64,000 nt of DNA from Panulirus ornatus (GCF_036320965.1 NC_092276.1:5545782-5609781), one strand, 5' to 3'. Positions 22,255 through 34,850 are shown, numbered from the stretch's first letter. Notes: generated from the letters alone by a model not told the origin. Made by a program: numbers and translations.

Positions 22255-22440
22255 GTGACGAGGTGATAGTAACGACACCCAGAGTGTCACAAACTGCCGT
22301 CACAAATCACACGAGACATTCCAGTGTGGGGTCGTTTGTCGTTGTGTGGACGACGCCAAACGACCCTCCGCTGGAATGTGTAATGTGATTTGTGACGGCA
22401 GTTTGTGACACTCTCGCTGTCGTTACTAACACCTCGTCAC
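22255..22440. repeat. Long inverted repeat (foldback), 84-bp arms
   Basis: The left arm 22255-22338 and the reverse complement of the right arm 22357-22440 match at 75 of 84 positions by my count. An uninterrupted block of about 27 bp includes GTGTCACAAACTGCCGTCAC. The 18-nt centre can pair further (CGT with ACG), leaving a small loop. A weaker extension outward (GCGGA and GTTAC on both sides) suggests older arms of about 105 bp. No target-site duplication was resolved and there is no coding capacity. It could be a foldback or palindromic MITE, or a long hairpin transcript. Confidence 0.92.
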
Positions 22441-22518
22441 TCACAGCGGAGATTGACGGCGTTACACTCCCTCTTGCTTGGCCCCGTTACTTGGTACACC
22501 GCTGCTGAACCCTCTTAC

Positions 22519-22700
22519 TTATGTTACTTGTGGTACTGGAGATGCTATTAGCGGAACTGTTACTGGTGGTACTGGGAGTGTTACTGGTCGAAGTCTGCGT
22601 TATTGGTGGTACTGGGAGTGTTACTGGAGGTACTGGGAGTGTTACTGGTGGAAGTAGGTGTTACCAGTGGTACTGGTTATGTTACTGGTCATACTGGATG
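22519..22700. repeat. Degenerate repeat, core GTTACTGGTGGTACTGGGAGT
   Basis: About eight units of 18-24 bp, clearest at 22555-22650. Weaker GTTAC-bearing phrases continue to about 22830. Confidence 0.8.
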
Positions 22701-23255
22701 GTACGAGATACCATTACACTTAGACTTATATTGAATAACCGCTGGCGTCTGTAATGTTACGTTGATGTTACAAGTATCGCCGCCAATGTTACATGTCACA
22801 ACTTCCGTAACATTGTTACTTGTCATACTGGCATCTAGTACTTACTGCCATACACATCATCTCGTAAAGTAATCCTTGTATCACATGACCTCCTCAGGAC
22901 CATTTACATGACACAATATACAGGTACACACACCATACACTCTTGTGTACACGCATGGCACACCCCTAACTGATACAGTCGGAACTAAACAGTGACCTTC
23001 CTCCCATACCTCACAGGCTGGACCCGCCCACGCCTTCCCGTACGCTCAACACTTACTGAAATTGACCGGGTGGGCAAGAACGTTCTTTCCTTCGCTACTT
23101 CTTTGTTAGTTGATCTTAAACCAAGTTTATGGGTCTTAGATCTTATGATACTGTTCCTCTTTCCACTGCTTCCCACCTTATGCGTTAATCCTCTATTACA
23201 TGTGGTGGCCAGGTGAGAAGGCACAGCTCCACGACCTCATCAAGTGGGCTTCGGC
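22700..23255. other. Unassigned mixed sequence
   Basis: Residual GTTACN repeats fade out by 22830. The rest shows nothing recognised. Confidence 0.45.
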
Positions 23256-23503
23256 GCGGTCAGTGGGGTCTGTAGGTACGGGGTGAGCGGTCAGTGGGGT
23301 CTGTAGGTACGAGGTCAGCGGTCAGTGGCGTCTGTAGGTACGAGGTCAGCGGTCAGTGGCGTCTGTAGGTACGAGGTCAGCGGTCAGTGGCGTCTGTAGG
23401 TACGAGGTCAGCGGTCAGTGGCGTCTGTAGGTACGAGGTCAGCGGTCAGTGGCGTCTGTAGGTACGAGGTCAGCAGTCAGTGGGGTCTGTAGATATAGGG
23501 TCA
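23256..23503. repeat. 31-bp minisatellite, 8 copies
   Basis: Units begin at 23256, 23287, 23318, 23349, 23380, 23411, 23442 and 23473 (GCGGTCAGTGGCGTCTGTAG then GTACGAGGTCA). Internal units are identical and the edge units have diverged. Confidence 0.95.
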
Positions 23504-23559
23504 GCGGTCGTGGGTCGTGTGGTGGTGGCGGCCACCATCAGCAGGACCGGCAGTTGAAG

Positions 23560-23745
23560 CAGGTAGATATGTCGTGGTAGTCTACCTGGTCCGGGTAGGT
23601 ATTCTGGATGATTGAGACTTGGTAAGAGTGTGCTCGGGTAGATGGTCCAGACTGTTAGTCCAGGTAGCTGGTCAAGCTAACTGGTCAGGATAATTGGGCC
23701 AGGTTCTCAGTGTACGTGCAGGTGAACTGGTCTGAGCGGACACAG
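23560..23745. repeat. Weak GGTAGNTGGTCCAG repeat
   Basis: CTACCTGGTCCGGGTAGG, GGTAGATGGTCCAGAC, GGTAGCTGGTCAAG and AACTGGTCAGG recur at 15-40 bp. Confidence 0.4.
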
Positions 23746-23822
23746 ACCACACCAAGTTCCTGACAATGCATGTGTGCACGGACCATCGACCAACCAAACA
23801 CCCTCACATCCACCGGCAGTCA

Positions 23823-23945
23823 TTCCGGATAAATGAATCTTCGTAGCGGATAACTCAATCCTCTCAACGGATTACTGGCTCCCCGTCACAGATAACTGGA
23901 CCCTGGTAACGGATAAGTGAATCCTCAGTGCGGATAACATCTCTT
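23823..23945. repeat. 28-bp degenerate repeat, about 4 copies
   Basis: CGGATAA(C/G)TGAATCCTC-type units recur at about 28 bp (23829, 23849-23870, 23888, 23915). Confidence 0.6.
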
Positions 23946-24963
23946 CGTCGTAGGTGGACGTGTCTGGTGGAGTCGAGTACGACGGTGTGGCGGGGCCGGT
24001 ATCGGGGTTGACGTGTAGAATGATGGATGGGAGCGTCGCGTGCGGTGGCCATGGCTGGAACATCAAAGGCAAGTGTGTATGAGGGTCAGAACTAAAGCAA
24101 CAAGAACCGTGCGTGTAGATTGTCCTCCCTCACGCCACACACTAATACACAAAGGACGAGGAAAGTGGCCGCACGTCGGCAGTGTCGGAGCCGAGTCCTC
24201 CTTGTGCAGGACACTGTGGCCCACTGTCCTCACTGGCCCGCTTTATGATCCCCCCCCCCCTTCCCCCGTACTGAGGGAACTACTGGTATTAATATGTGGC
24301 TTCAGGGCTCCCGCCAAACGCAATTCCACAAGTGATCATTTTTTCTTTTTTTAAGACATATCAAATTGAATAATTCAGTCGGATTTTATGACTATATTCA
24401 AGATGAAATGGCATGTTCTACTCGGGCAAGATATTGGTCTGGCCAAAGATGAGTGTACAAAGCGAGCTACCTGGACACTTCACGGCCCAGGCCGGACAGT
24501 CAGTCACAAGCAACTCCTTCCTTCCTGTAATCTACAAGTTACTGGGCCCTACTGAGGGAACGAGTCTCACATACATCATCCAGCGGGACTCGCTCTCTCC
24601 CGCCACACATATGATACATCCTTCTCTCACTACACTCGACCACGAGTCACTCATGCCGTATTACTTACATAGATGTGAGCAGTTCACATCTATGTTCCAC
24701 ACACAACCAGCATTACAGTATGGCGACGTAGTGTTGCAATGATGTGAGAACTTTCCTTATACGTTTGACGTCGGTCTGGCAGCGACCTCCTGCTCTGAGC
24801 TCTTTCGAAAAGTTTATTATTGTTGTGTAATGTAAAGATACAGTATCTGGTCCTGTATCAGAGATGAACACAGTACATACCAATACAGTAAATGAACTTA
24901 ATGGCTTTGTACATAAAGATTAGAATTACAGAGATGCAGCTACATTTCTTTTTACTTAACCAG
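23946..24963. other. Unassigned; includes a 12-bp perfect hairpin
   Basis: A perfect stem ACATAGATGTGA with its complement around a 5-nt loop lies at 24667-24695. A 109-codon open frame (24413-24742, plus) of mixed composition covers it but resembles nothing I know. Confidence 0.4.
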
Positions 24964-25093
24964 AAACTCATTCTTCAACCAGCCTCAAACAAGAGGATGA
25001 ACACCTGGATTGACTGTGAGCCGCCCGCTGCTTTGTGCGGGACTAGAACCTAGCTGGGCCCGTTAGTGTGGTGGCTCGTAACTTCAACCACTC

Positions 25094-25096
<3 letters not shown>
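24964..25096 (-). mobile_element. Family C tRNA-derived SINE, head fragment
   Basis: On the plus strand, AACCAGCCTCAAACAAGAGG, TGAACACCTGGATTGACTGT and GCGGGACTAGAACCTAGCTG align with the 15753-16012 copy (CCAACCTCGAAGG, TGGACACCTGGGTTGTGTGT, CAGGATTCGAACCCATG). The B box is mutated. The 3' half is missing, and a (GT)n tract starts right at the head end. Confidence 0.65.

Positions 25097-25170
<74 letters not shown>
25097..25170. repeat. (GT)n-(GA)n compound microsatellite
   Basis: About 18 GT units flow directly into about 18 GA units. Confidence 0.97.
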
Positions 25171-25174
<4 letters not shown>

Positions 25175-25384
25175 TTGGATATAATTACCATGTTTCATAT
25201 TACGTGAATTAACCTCAGTAATTAAACTTTTCATTTTACTAAGTAAATTAGATACATGATGCCCGAAAGTAATAGTCACATCAAAGACCAGCTACAACTG
25301 TGATTATACTGTCAATTATGTCTCTCTCTGTTTACCATATTAATTTTACTCTGTATCACACACGCAACATTCCACACAATAACG

Positions 25385-25385
<1 letters not shown>

Positions 25386-25462
<77 letters not shown>
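25386..25462. repeat. (TA)n microsatellite
   Basis: About 38 TA units with a TATGTA interruption. It borders the tail of the reverse family A element. Confidence 0.97.
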
Positions 25463-25879
<417 letters not shown>

Positions 25880-26710
25880 CTACTGAAATTACTCACAAAC
25901 AAAAAGAAATCCAATAAAGAACATCAAGAGGAGAACAGCAGTAGCAAGGTGTGAAAGAAGAATAACATAAGAACAAAAAGCAAAGCCATTAAACCCGCGA
26001 CAGGCGTGGGTCGATGTTTGCCTGTGTACCGACAACATTTCGTCTGTGTTTATGAGAACATATTTTGAGTGCGTGGTGAGAACACCTGCCCCTTAAAAAA
26101 TATTGAGCACTCGTGCCCGTTTTTCAAGCTCTGAGGTATTAAAGGCATTTAACGTGAGTGACAACCCATGAACAGTATTTTTAATACGCATTTAGATGAC
26201 TGTGAGTCACAGCGAATTTCGTCAAATTAGAGAGAGTTTTAATCTATGTTCTCTCTCGTCATAAATTGTTTTTAGAATATGTCTGTGGTTGGCCACAGAA
26301 TTTAAGGATGCTAAACATTTCTTCTCCTAACCTATTATTTAGCATGAAAAACTAATGTTCTTCAGTATCGTTTCATTCCCGGGGATATCCACCCACGTCA
26401 GCCACCGATAGAGAATGACACCGCGAGCAGCGAGCGATCCAGCCAACTGTTCGCTGCAGCAACTGTGGTGTTGTGGGGGTTGCCTTGCTTGCCTCCCTCG
26501 TGGGTTGGGCTGGGTAGACTCCACACGACTGCTCGTGGTTTCTGAATTCCTTCTTCATTTACATACAACTCTTATGATTGACTTTCTTCATTTTTTCCCG
26601 TTTTAGTGAGGACCTGGTTTCGAAGGAGGACGCCTGTTACTGACTGGAGCCATCAACGCCAACGAATCAGCTTTCAGTAACCAACTACCAGACGACTTCA
26701 GTGTGTAATA
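25880..26710. other. Unassigned mixed, AT-rich sequence
   Basis: No repeat or gene was recognised. Confidence 0.5.
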
Positions 26711-26711
26711 C

Positions 26712-26752
<41 letters not shown>
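26711..26752. repeat. (CA)n microsatellite
   Basis: About 20 CA units, with one GCA near the left end. Confidence 0.95.
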
Positions 26753-26754
<2 letters not shown>

Positions 26755-26755
<1 letters not shown>

Positions 26756-28795
26756 ACATTATCACATACACCTCACATCCTGCCACATGATCATACCAGC
26801 CACACTTTACGTACACACTCGTCATGTTAGTCATACAACCACCACACACGTTATGTACTGTCCTGCACACAACCCCCCACCCCTCCCCCCCACAACAGTT
26901 ACACCCACAGTATATCCTCACCCTAACGATGGTTCCCACATTGACAGGATGACGACAACAATGTTATCTTGTGCGTATTTTTCTTCCACTTGTCTTGTGG
27001 AACAACATGTGTCATCATGAGTGGTGTTCCTGGTTAGGTCTACCCATAACGTTATGTCTCGTTGTCTTGTGATTGTTTAATCCCGCTATCGATGTGTTCG
27101 TCTCGTGAACACTGCACACTTCACAATGGCTCGTTCTCTCTCAAATGTAAAGAGGAATTAAATCATATATTTCCTCAGTGGATTTTCTCTCTGCACAGAT
27201 CATTATAATGTTGCTTACCACCGTCCATTATCACATCCGCCGCGTCATCTCCCCACCAAACGGTGATGGGGAGACAAGTTAGAAACTGCCCAGACGCTCG
27301 TGTCGGTGGGAACTTTGTAGGGTGACAAGGTTCCTTATGTGGCGCTGCCCCCAGGATCATGGCAGCAGCACAACCCAGACACGGAAGGCAGGGCCCCACG
27401 TGGTATTGTATCCATCAAACGATGGTTAGTCTCATCTTGCACCGTCAGCTACCATGTGTCTGCTACTGTCACGTCCGCTCCTGCACACTAGGGTAATCTT
27501 GCTTATTTTTCTCATGTGTCTTGAGGTGTGGCCGAGAGCAGACAATCGCACTGTAGATTGACCTTAGAAAATCTACTGACGAAAAAATGACAAATAAAAC
27601 AGTGTGATGAGTCAAGATATGATGTTATTATATTCAATTCATCCCGAGACATCCACATTCATGGAATATACACATAAACTGGAGAAGCAAGAGATAAAGA
27701 GACAACAAGACGAATTTCCTGGAGCAGCCAGAGTCATAGAGTCGAGTGAGATATTAGCGTGGGACCCGCAGAGTAAGTCATAACTCCAGTGGTTCAATAC
27801 ACCGGGAGTCGAGCCCCGGAACACTTGCTGTCGAGGAATGTGCCCACCAAGCCATTAGCCACTTGGAGAATGGTTGCTTCGGGCCCCCAGAGCCATGCAC
27901 ACCAGAACATATGTTTCATAATTTGAGAATTACGATTTCTGGCGCCACAAATGAGAATTCCCTCTGAAACATGTTCCGGATGCCTCGTGAGTCATGTTTT
28001 GAAACGCTCCTGAACCATGCTTCATGTTTTGCTCGGGTCGTACATACCTGGAGGGTGGAACACATACGACCGATGTTTCGCCTTCCACCTGCATCTTATC
28101 AAACACTTTCATAATGTAGTACCAGGAATTTCCTAAATACGTACTGGACACCCAGTTATTTCCTCGAAAACTTCCGAATCCATCCTCGGTTTAGACGTGA
28201 GTAACCATCCCTCGTTCTCTAAACCTTACAATTATGTTTATCCTTTCTGTAAAAATACAGCATGAAATGTTCTGTTATGAGTAGTCAAACATCATGAATC
28301 CTTATGTTCTTCTTGACAACAGTAATCCTTCCTGATGGTGAGTCTGTCTCCTGCTACAGCTTCAAGCAAAAGAGCACACGAGACGTCTTGCACATTCATA
28401 AGAGTACAGCATTCTCTTGCCTTCTTGCAGACACTCCCTTAACACTTTTCTTTCTCTTCCTCTCGCTGGCCCATCCCTCCATGACAGATATGGTCTAACC
28501 CCAGGAACAAATTTGAAATTTCTATCTCTATTCCTCCACCTCCTCGCCCTCCACCTGCCTCTCAGCCTCCGGGCTCACAGCTCGTCCTCGACGGTTCGCT
28601 CTTCATCTTATATTTCAGATGTCAGTGTTCCGGACCCACTGTGTTACGGGCGTAAACCCGATCGTATTACGGGCCAAGACTCGACCTTGAATCCAGCTTC
28701 CTGATAGCATGACTTTGGACCTCATGCATACAAAAGCGAGGATGTGAAAATATTCACAGTAAAAGCTCATTTCATGCGAGACGCGTTACATAACT

Positions 28796-28798
<3 letters not shown>
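26755..28798. other. Unassigned, repeat-poor 2-kb stretch
   Basis: This is one of the longest stretches without a microsatellite. Open frames are short, mixed and unrecognised, and no splice-consistent coding chain could be drawn by eye. It would be the first place to test with transcript data. Confidence 0.5.

Positions 28799-28892
<94 letters not shown>
28799..28892. repeat. (AG)n microsatellite
   Basis: About 47 perfect units. Confidence 0.98.
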
Positions 28893-28893
<1 letters not shown>

Positions 28894-29034
28894 ATCCCCT
28901 GAAATCTATTCATCTTCGCAGTGGATATATCACCTTGCCGCTCCAGATGAGCCGTCCTTACCCTGCTCCTGAGTGGAGCACAGCCTCGAAGCTTTAGAAA
29001 AATTGGTTAAAGCCAAAAGTAAACTGATGATAGC

Positions 29035-29185
29035 CTGAAGGAAAATGGCTGAAGACTAATAGGAAATTTTTTACGCTCCATGGAAAATGACAGAGTCTTC
29101 TGAGAAAATGGGTTGGAAGCCGGAAGGAAAATGGTGAAAGTTACAAGAAAATGTTGGATGCCTCAGGGAAAATGGTAAAGGTAGA
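29035..29185. repeat. Degenerate repeat, core GGAAAATGGNTGAAG
   Basis: GGAAAATGGCTGAAGAC, GGAAAATGACAGAG, GAAAATGGGTTGGAAG, GGAAAATGGTGAAAG and GGAAAATGGTAAAG recur every 25-35 bp. Confidence 0.6.
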
Positions 29186-29380
29186 TGCCATAGGTAGAGA
29201 ATTGTTTGTATGTACAATTATATTTTCGGTGTTAGACAGATAAAGCAGCTGGTGAACTGTTACCAGGGAACAACTCGCTAGCCAGGCTGTGGCATCTACA
29301 GGTAAGACCACAACACGACGGCGCTACGCCACACACAAGACGGTCACATGTGGACGTGCCTCTGCATGACCGCTCTCACC

Positions 29381-29873
29381 AATGACCCCCACATCCCGGG
29401 GCCCCGCCCCACTACAACCACAATGACCCCCACATCCCGGTGCCCCGCCCCACTACAACCACAATGACCCCCACATCCCGGGGCCCCGCCCCACTACAAC
29501 CACAATGACCCCCACATCCCGGGGCCCCGCCCCACTACAACCACAATGACCCCCACATCCCGGGGCCCCGCCCCACTACAATCACAATGACCCCCACATC
29601 CCGGGGCCCCGCCCCACTACAACCACAATGACCCCCACATCCCGGGGCCCCGCCCCACTACAACCACAATGACCCCCACATCCAGGGGATCGCCCCACTA
29701 CAACCACAATGACCCCCACATCCCGGGGCCCCGCCCCACTACAACCACAATGACCCCCACATCCCGGGGCCCGCCCCACTACAACCACAATGACCCCCAC
29801 ATCCCGGGGATCGCCCCACTACAACCACAATGACCCCCACATCCCGGGGATCGCCCCACTACAACCACAATGA
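29381..29873. repeat. 41/40-bp GC-rich minisatellite, 12 copies
   Basis: Units of 41 bp (AATGACCCCCACATCCCGGG then GCCCCGCCCCACTACAACCA) start at 29381 and run to 29873. Several units near the right end are 40 bp, where GGGCCCC is replaced by GGGATC or loses a base. The array is long, well conserved and strongly C-biased. The frames it opens on the minus strand (GCGGHCGCSG) are repeat translations. Confidence 0.97.
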
Positions 29874-29952
29874 CCAAGTGATGTCTTCAAAAGCCGCAGA
29901 TAAGCAAGTCTTATGACGTCACCTGTGGTCGGCTGTACAGATAACTGTTACA

Positions 29953-30115
29953 CCCTCATACCTGACACCTGATACCTGACCCCTCATACCTGACACCTGA
30001 TACCTGACCCCTCATACCTGACACCTGATACCTGACATCTCATACCTGATACCTGATACCTGACATCTCATACCTGATACCTGATACCTGACCCCTCATA
30101 CTTGACATCTGAACA
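29953..30115. repeat. 28-bp minisatellite with an inner 9-bp period
   Basis: CCTCATACCTGACACCTGAT then ACCTGACC repeats 5 to 6 times from 29954. Each unit is itself three ACCTGANAC-like 9-mers. Confidence 0.93.
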
Positions 30116-30188
30116 TGAGAAGTGAACACTGGTCTGCACATGACCAGGATCATAACACTCATAACGAAATTTCAATCCCGGAAATACC

Positions 30189-30405
30189 ACAACCACCATC
30201 ACCACAACCACCATCACTACAACCACCATCACTACAACCATCATCACTACAACCATCATCACCACCACGACCATCAACACAACCACCATCACCACAACCA
30301 CCATCACTACAACCACCATCACTACAACCATCATCACCACAACCACCATCAACACAACCACCATCACCACCATCACCACAACCACCATCACTACTACCAT
30401 TCAGT
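30189..30405. repeat. 15-bp minisatellite, about 14 copies
   Basis: CAACCACCATCACTA and CAACCACCATCACCA units, with a few shortened. The 15-bp period gives open frames such as PQPPS and HHNHH. Confidence 0.95.
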
Positions 30406-30425
30406 CAAACTCTAAATTCTGACAT

Positions 30426-30428
<3 letters not shown>

Positions 30429-30493
<65 letters not shown>
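30429..30493. repeat. (AT)n microsatellite
   Basis: About 32 perfect units. Confidence 0.97.
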
Positions 30494-30498
<5 letters not shown>

Positions 30499-31444
30499 AA
30501 TGACATGTAAAGAATGATGATGCTCTGAATTAATTTTCAACTTGAATACTGACGTTTGACCCATAAAAAACAAGACATGGTTCAGTGTGTCCAGCTCATG
30601 TCACTGTACATGACACGTGACACAGACGCACCAGTGGCCAGCCACCCAGCCAGGCAGGCGTCATCTCAACGTGTTCAACTTACCAGTTCTGTTATCGTCT
30701 CTATTTCCTTGACCTTTCCTTCGTCTCATTTTCTTTTTTCTTTGGTTTTCATTCCCATGTGTGACAGATCTGGTTATGTACAACCCGAAGGCTGATCAGT
30801 ACAACCCGCCGTGTTGAGGAGAGGGTAAAGATATGATCATGACCAGAGCAAGTGCAACATGTTTATTCAACTCAGAGTAAGATGTCACTCATCAGACGGC
30901 AGCTGTTGCCAGAGTCGTTCCTCCTCCTCCTCCTCCTCCTCCTCCTCGCCAGTCATCAATCTTCAATAAGTTCCAGAAAATTGGAAAGCATCACTTGAAT
31001 TATTAAGGAAGACATGTTGGATGTTTGAGATTAAATTCGTTAATAATTTCCTCCGTCTTGCCTTACGTGGGTATCACAATAATTTTTCATCTGAGCCGTT
31101 ATTTTCCATTGTATTTAAAGCCATCAAGATGTTTATCACATTTCAGTTTTGGTTCGTTCACAGTGTTGTGGAAAGTGACACAATGTTTTAACTCGAGGCT
31201 GACCCTATACGGTCATGTCCCGCTGAGGTGTAGACCAAAACAATTCTCTTGATCGAAATAAACTTTGACATTGTGGTGTTAACATTCGTGTGGGTCGGTT
31301 GTCTGGTGTTATACGTCGCTGTACCAGAACTTGCACGATAACTTCACGCTGGAGAAATGTTCTGTCTGTGTTCTTACATGTGATGTTCCAGGCCAGGCTC
31401 CCTCCCTGACGGACTTCCAACTGTGTTTTGTCGGGACTTACAAC

Positions 31445-31447
<3 letters not shown>
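30494..31447. other. Unassigned; short (CTC)n
   Basis: A (CTC)9 tract lies at 30922-30948. Nothing else was recognised. Confidence 0.5.

Positions 31448-31505
<58 letters not shown>
31448..31505. repeat. (TG)n microsatellite
   Basis: About 29 perfect units. Confidence 0.97.
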
Positions 31506-31506
<1 letters not shown>

Positions 31507-32129
31507 ACCAGAATTACTGATAATCTACCTACATCTACTGTGGACTAATATGTATCTATTGCCCTCACCGTGACAGCTGTCAAATCCGCCAATCTCTTCC
31601 CAGGAGACGAGCCATACGTCCAGCGGCGGGAGCGCACATGGTCTTGGCATTATCTTAAATACCTGAAGAAAGTCTTCAAGATTTGTCGCTTCTTGATCCT
31701 AACTTGACAATGTCCAGCGAGCGGCCTGGAGCCCACATGACCAGCCACTCGGGTAACCCGGGATACACAATATACGGTGCAGGAATCCCTGGTTTTCTTC
31801 CCCAACGCAGTACGTGTCATGACCACAGTAAATATGGCCTAACTGACCTCACATGTGGTCTACGTTGACCTTTAAATTTGTTATGTGTTATACCCAGGAT
31901 TCTTATATCACCAGTGGCTTCAAAATAAGTTTGTTCGTATCGTTATAACATATACAGTTATATCAGCACTAGTTATTTCTGTAATATTGTTAAATCATAT
32001 CGAAACACATTTAGATTTCTGTAATATTACAGCAGGATGTATTACTTTTTAAATTCTGCAAAATCTTAGCTTTGTGAACAGAGAGACAACCTCTAGCGGG
32101 CGCTTCGTGAACTAAACCGTTTCTAAGAC
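31506..32129. other. Unassigned mixed sequence
   Basis: No feature was recognised. It is AT-rich from 31860. Confidence 0.5.
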
Positions 32130-32270
32130 GTTATCCAATTGGAAGTCTGCGCCTTGGGCTTCAGCCAATCAGCGTCGAGGTAACATAGATGCTAAGGCAG
32201 TAAAGCCGCCATGATGGATGGCGCTTCCTGACGTTGCTGCTGCCATGTCTTACCTTACGTGAAGCGAGAG
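32130..32270 (+). promoter_or_regulatory. Candidate promoter-like cluster (CCAAT, YY1-like)
   Basis: GCCAATCAGCG (32164-32174) resembles a CCAAT box. GCCGCCATGATGG (32205-32217) resembles a YY1 site, which in animals often sits at transcription starts. Both lie in non-repetitive, moderately GC-rich sequence between two AT-rich flanks. No gene was recognised within several kb, so this is only a candidate. Confidence 0.28.
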
Positions 32271-33395
32271 CCATATATCTACCGTCTGCCTCCCAGGTCT
32301 ACTTATTACGACCAATCATTCATCAATTCATGACGGGTTCTGCAGAACGTCATTCATGACGAGAGAATTTACCATTGTGCCCACCAGACTAAAGGGTTTC
32401 CTTAATATCCATTCGCCTTACTTTGGTACCCAGTTAATCATGCTATACCCCAATATACCAAGAAATATACCAATATACTATGGAGTATATGGCAATATCC
32501 CACTAGTCTCGACCGTGTGAGTCAGGAATAAGTTCTTGTTGTTACGTTGTGTACAACATGCAGGAGACTGGCCAGGTTACCACACCCCACAACCTGCCTT
32601 AATGACACATCCAATACTACAACACAAAGGTATATACTGATCCATCTATGATTACCTCAGCACTAATCTCTATGAAAGAGTTCTCATGTTATCTAACCAC
32701 CCGGGGTTCTTTCCCGAGGCCGTGCTACCTACCTCCAGTGGCGGCCAAACGTGCCCCCTCCCCCCCTCAGGAAGTAATAGCCCCAGTGTGTTATGCTCAG
32801 GGATGACCGAGATATGAAGGTGGTGGGTAATGTGTCTTGTGTTATGACCAAGAGTTACTTATTCAATGGAGATTATGTTCCCTGTAGCAAAAATGAAGAT
32901 GGGTCGCTTCCTCACTTAGACAAAGGAACTAATGGGCCAATGAGCCATTATTTCCCATTACTGTCAACACACCGATGATATAGCAGTGCACACCGGCCGC
33001 CTCCCCACAACTTCACATTTAAGGCCGCTTTGTAATGTATGACGCAGGTCAAACTGAACACCAAGAACAACTTTATATAACGTACAATTCCTCCCCCCCC
33101 AGAACGAGTGCTGTTATGTGCGTCTTCCTCACACCACAGTTACCTTAACACCAACATCGTGAGCTCAAACCTGTAATCGTCTTGTGTTTATCTTCTTCAC
33201 AACAATTACTAACCATCGCCTGCAGATGGAGACGGAGGGATGTACAATTGTCAGACAAATCTAACAAATGTTCACTTAACTTCATCTTCTCCTCTCCATC
33301 CACTGTGAACTGTTTGTTGGAGTTCATACTGTTCAAAACTCTTGATTTCTATGCTACGATTGTGTCCTTGGCAACTATCATTATCAAATCATCCA
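32271..33395. other. Unassigned mixed sequence
   Basis: A short run of AATATACCA phrases at 32450-32510 is the only repetition seen. Confidence 0.5.
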
Positions 33396-33396
33396 C

Positions 33397-33588
<192 letters not shown>

Positions 33589-33637
<49 letters not shown>
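33589..33637. repeat. (TA)n microsatellite
   Basis: About 24 perfect units. Confidence 0.97.
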
Positions 33638-33834
33638 CAATCTCATCGAGAAACTTCTCATTCCCAGGGAGTATCTTGTCTCTACCAGTGACCGCGGTGA
33701 AGCCCTGAGGTAGCAGACACCAGGTGGGATATTTATGCATCTATCAACCTCTCTGTCTATCTGTCTGTCTAAACACTGACATAATACAGCCTGAGGACCT
33801 CTTCTTCTACGCCCCCTGCAGGCTCAAGGTTTAG

Positions 33835-33900
33835 TGTGTGTGTGTGTGTGTGTGATTACCTATACTGTCTGTGTGCTTCGAGGAGAGAGTTTTATGCTTG
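33835..33900 (-). mobile_element. Family C SINE, 3' end fragment
   Basis: (GT)n, then GATTACCTATACTGTCTGTG and GAGGAGAGAGTTTTATGC, corresponds to the 3' end seen at 15694-15780 ((GT)n, GGGGAAAGAGTTTTACATTC) and at 63845. Only the tail region is present. The following TATG/CATA-rich sequence (33900-34035) is a separate low-complexity patch. Confidence 0.5.
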
Positions 33901-34227
33901 TTTATGTATGTTTGTATGCATGTGTTTGTGTTTGTATGTATGTGTATTCATACGTCCGTGTATAATATTGTTTTTATATGTGCACGAAGCAGCGTTTGTG
34001 CGTATACATACCTACATACATATACGCATGCATACACATGGAGCGGGAGGCGGGTGTAGCGCACATCAAAGCCATGGGCAGGACACACAATTACCAGACC
34101 TGAAACTTTCAACACCACACAATATTTAATTTCAGAAAATATATGTCAACTATGGTTTTAATGTTACATATTGTCATGAGGTGACTGTGTCTGTCCCTGC
34201 CCAGGCCTACTGGTGCGCGGGTCATGT

Positions 34228-34256
34228 GGACTATTGCCCCCCCCCACCCCCCCCAC

Positions 34257-34299
<43 letters not shown>
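34228..34299. repeat. C-runs and (CA)n microsatellite
   Basis: C-runs at 34238-34256 lead into about 20 CA units. Confidence 0.95.
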
Positions 34300-34304
<5 letters not shown>

Positions 34305-34654
34305 TGGGTGTTTGTGTTGAGGTGATGTGGACTCCACATCAATAGTGTTAATGCTACAACTTTTATAGCATAGCTTTTCTTCAGTAATTCCCTTGTTCTT
34401 ACAATTCTTGTACTGTTACTGTATGTGTGACATCCTCACGACTGAGGGTCGAGAATGTAACATAACACCGACTCCTCACCGTAAGTGAGTGTATGACATG
34501 ACCTCGCACCTCCAAGTAACTCCACATAATGATGACCTTATCATACAATGTTGAACCTAAACCATCTGATGTTGTGCATATTGTCAGCGTCTGACGTGGT
34601 GCCTGCATGATGAATCTCATACGAAACTTACTTATCTTTGTCACTGAACTCTCT

Positions 34655-34850
34655 GTTTAAGTACGATACTACGTCATGAGAATTAAGTACGATACTACGT
34701 CATGAGAATTAAGTACGATACTACGTCATGATAATTAAGTACGATACTACGTCAGAATAATTAAGTACGATACTACGTCAGAATAATTAAGTGTACGATA
34801 CTACGTCAGAATAATTAAGTACGATACTACGTCAGAATAATTAAGATAAT
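34655..34850. repeat. 26-bp minisatellite, about 7 copies
   Basis: AATTAAGTACGATACTACGT then CATGAG or CAGAAT repeats at 26 bp, with one 28-bp unit at 34785. CATGAG units lie on the left and CAGAAT units on the right, which suggests growth by local duplication. Each unit holds TACGTCA. Confidence 0.95.

Noticed and set aside
29582..29800. Gly/Val/Cys-rich frame on the minus strand
   Set aside because: It is a translation of the 41-bp minisatellite.
33900..34035. Long inverted repeat of TATG and CATA words
   Set aside because: It is cryptic simple sequence. The arms do not align beyond 8-10 bases.
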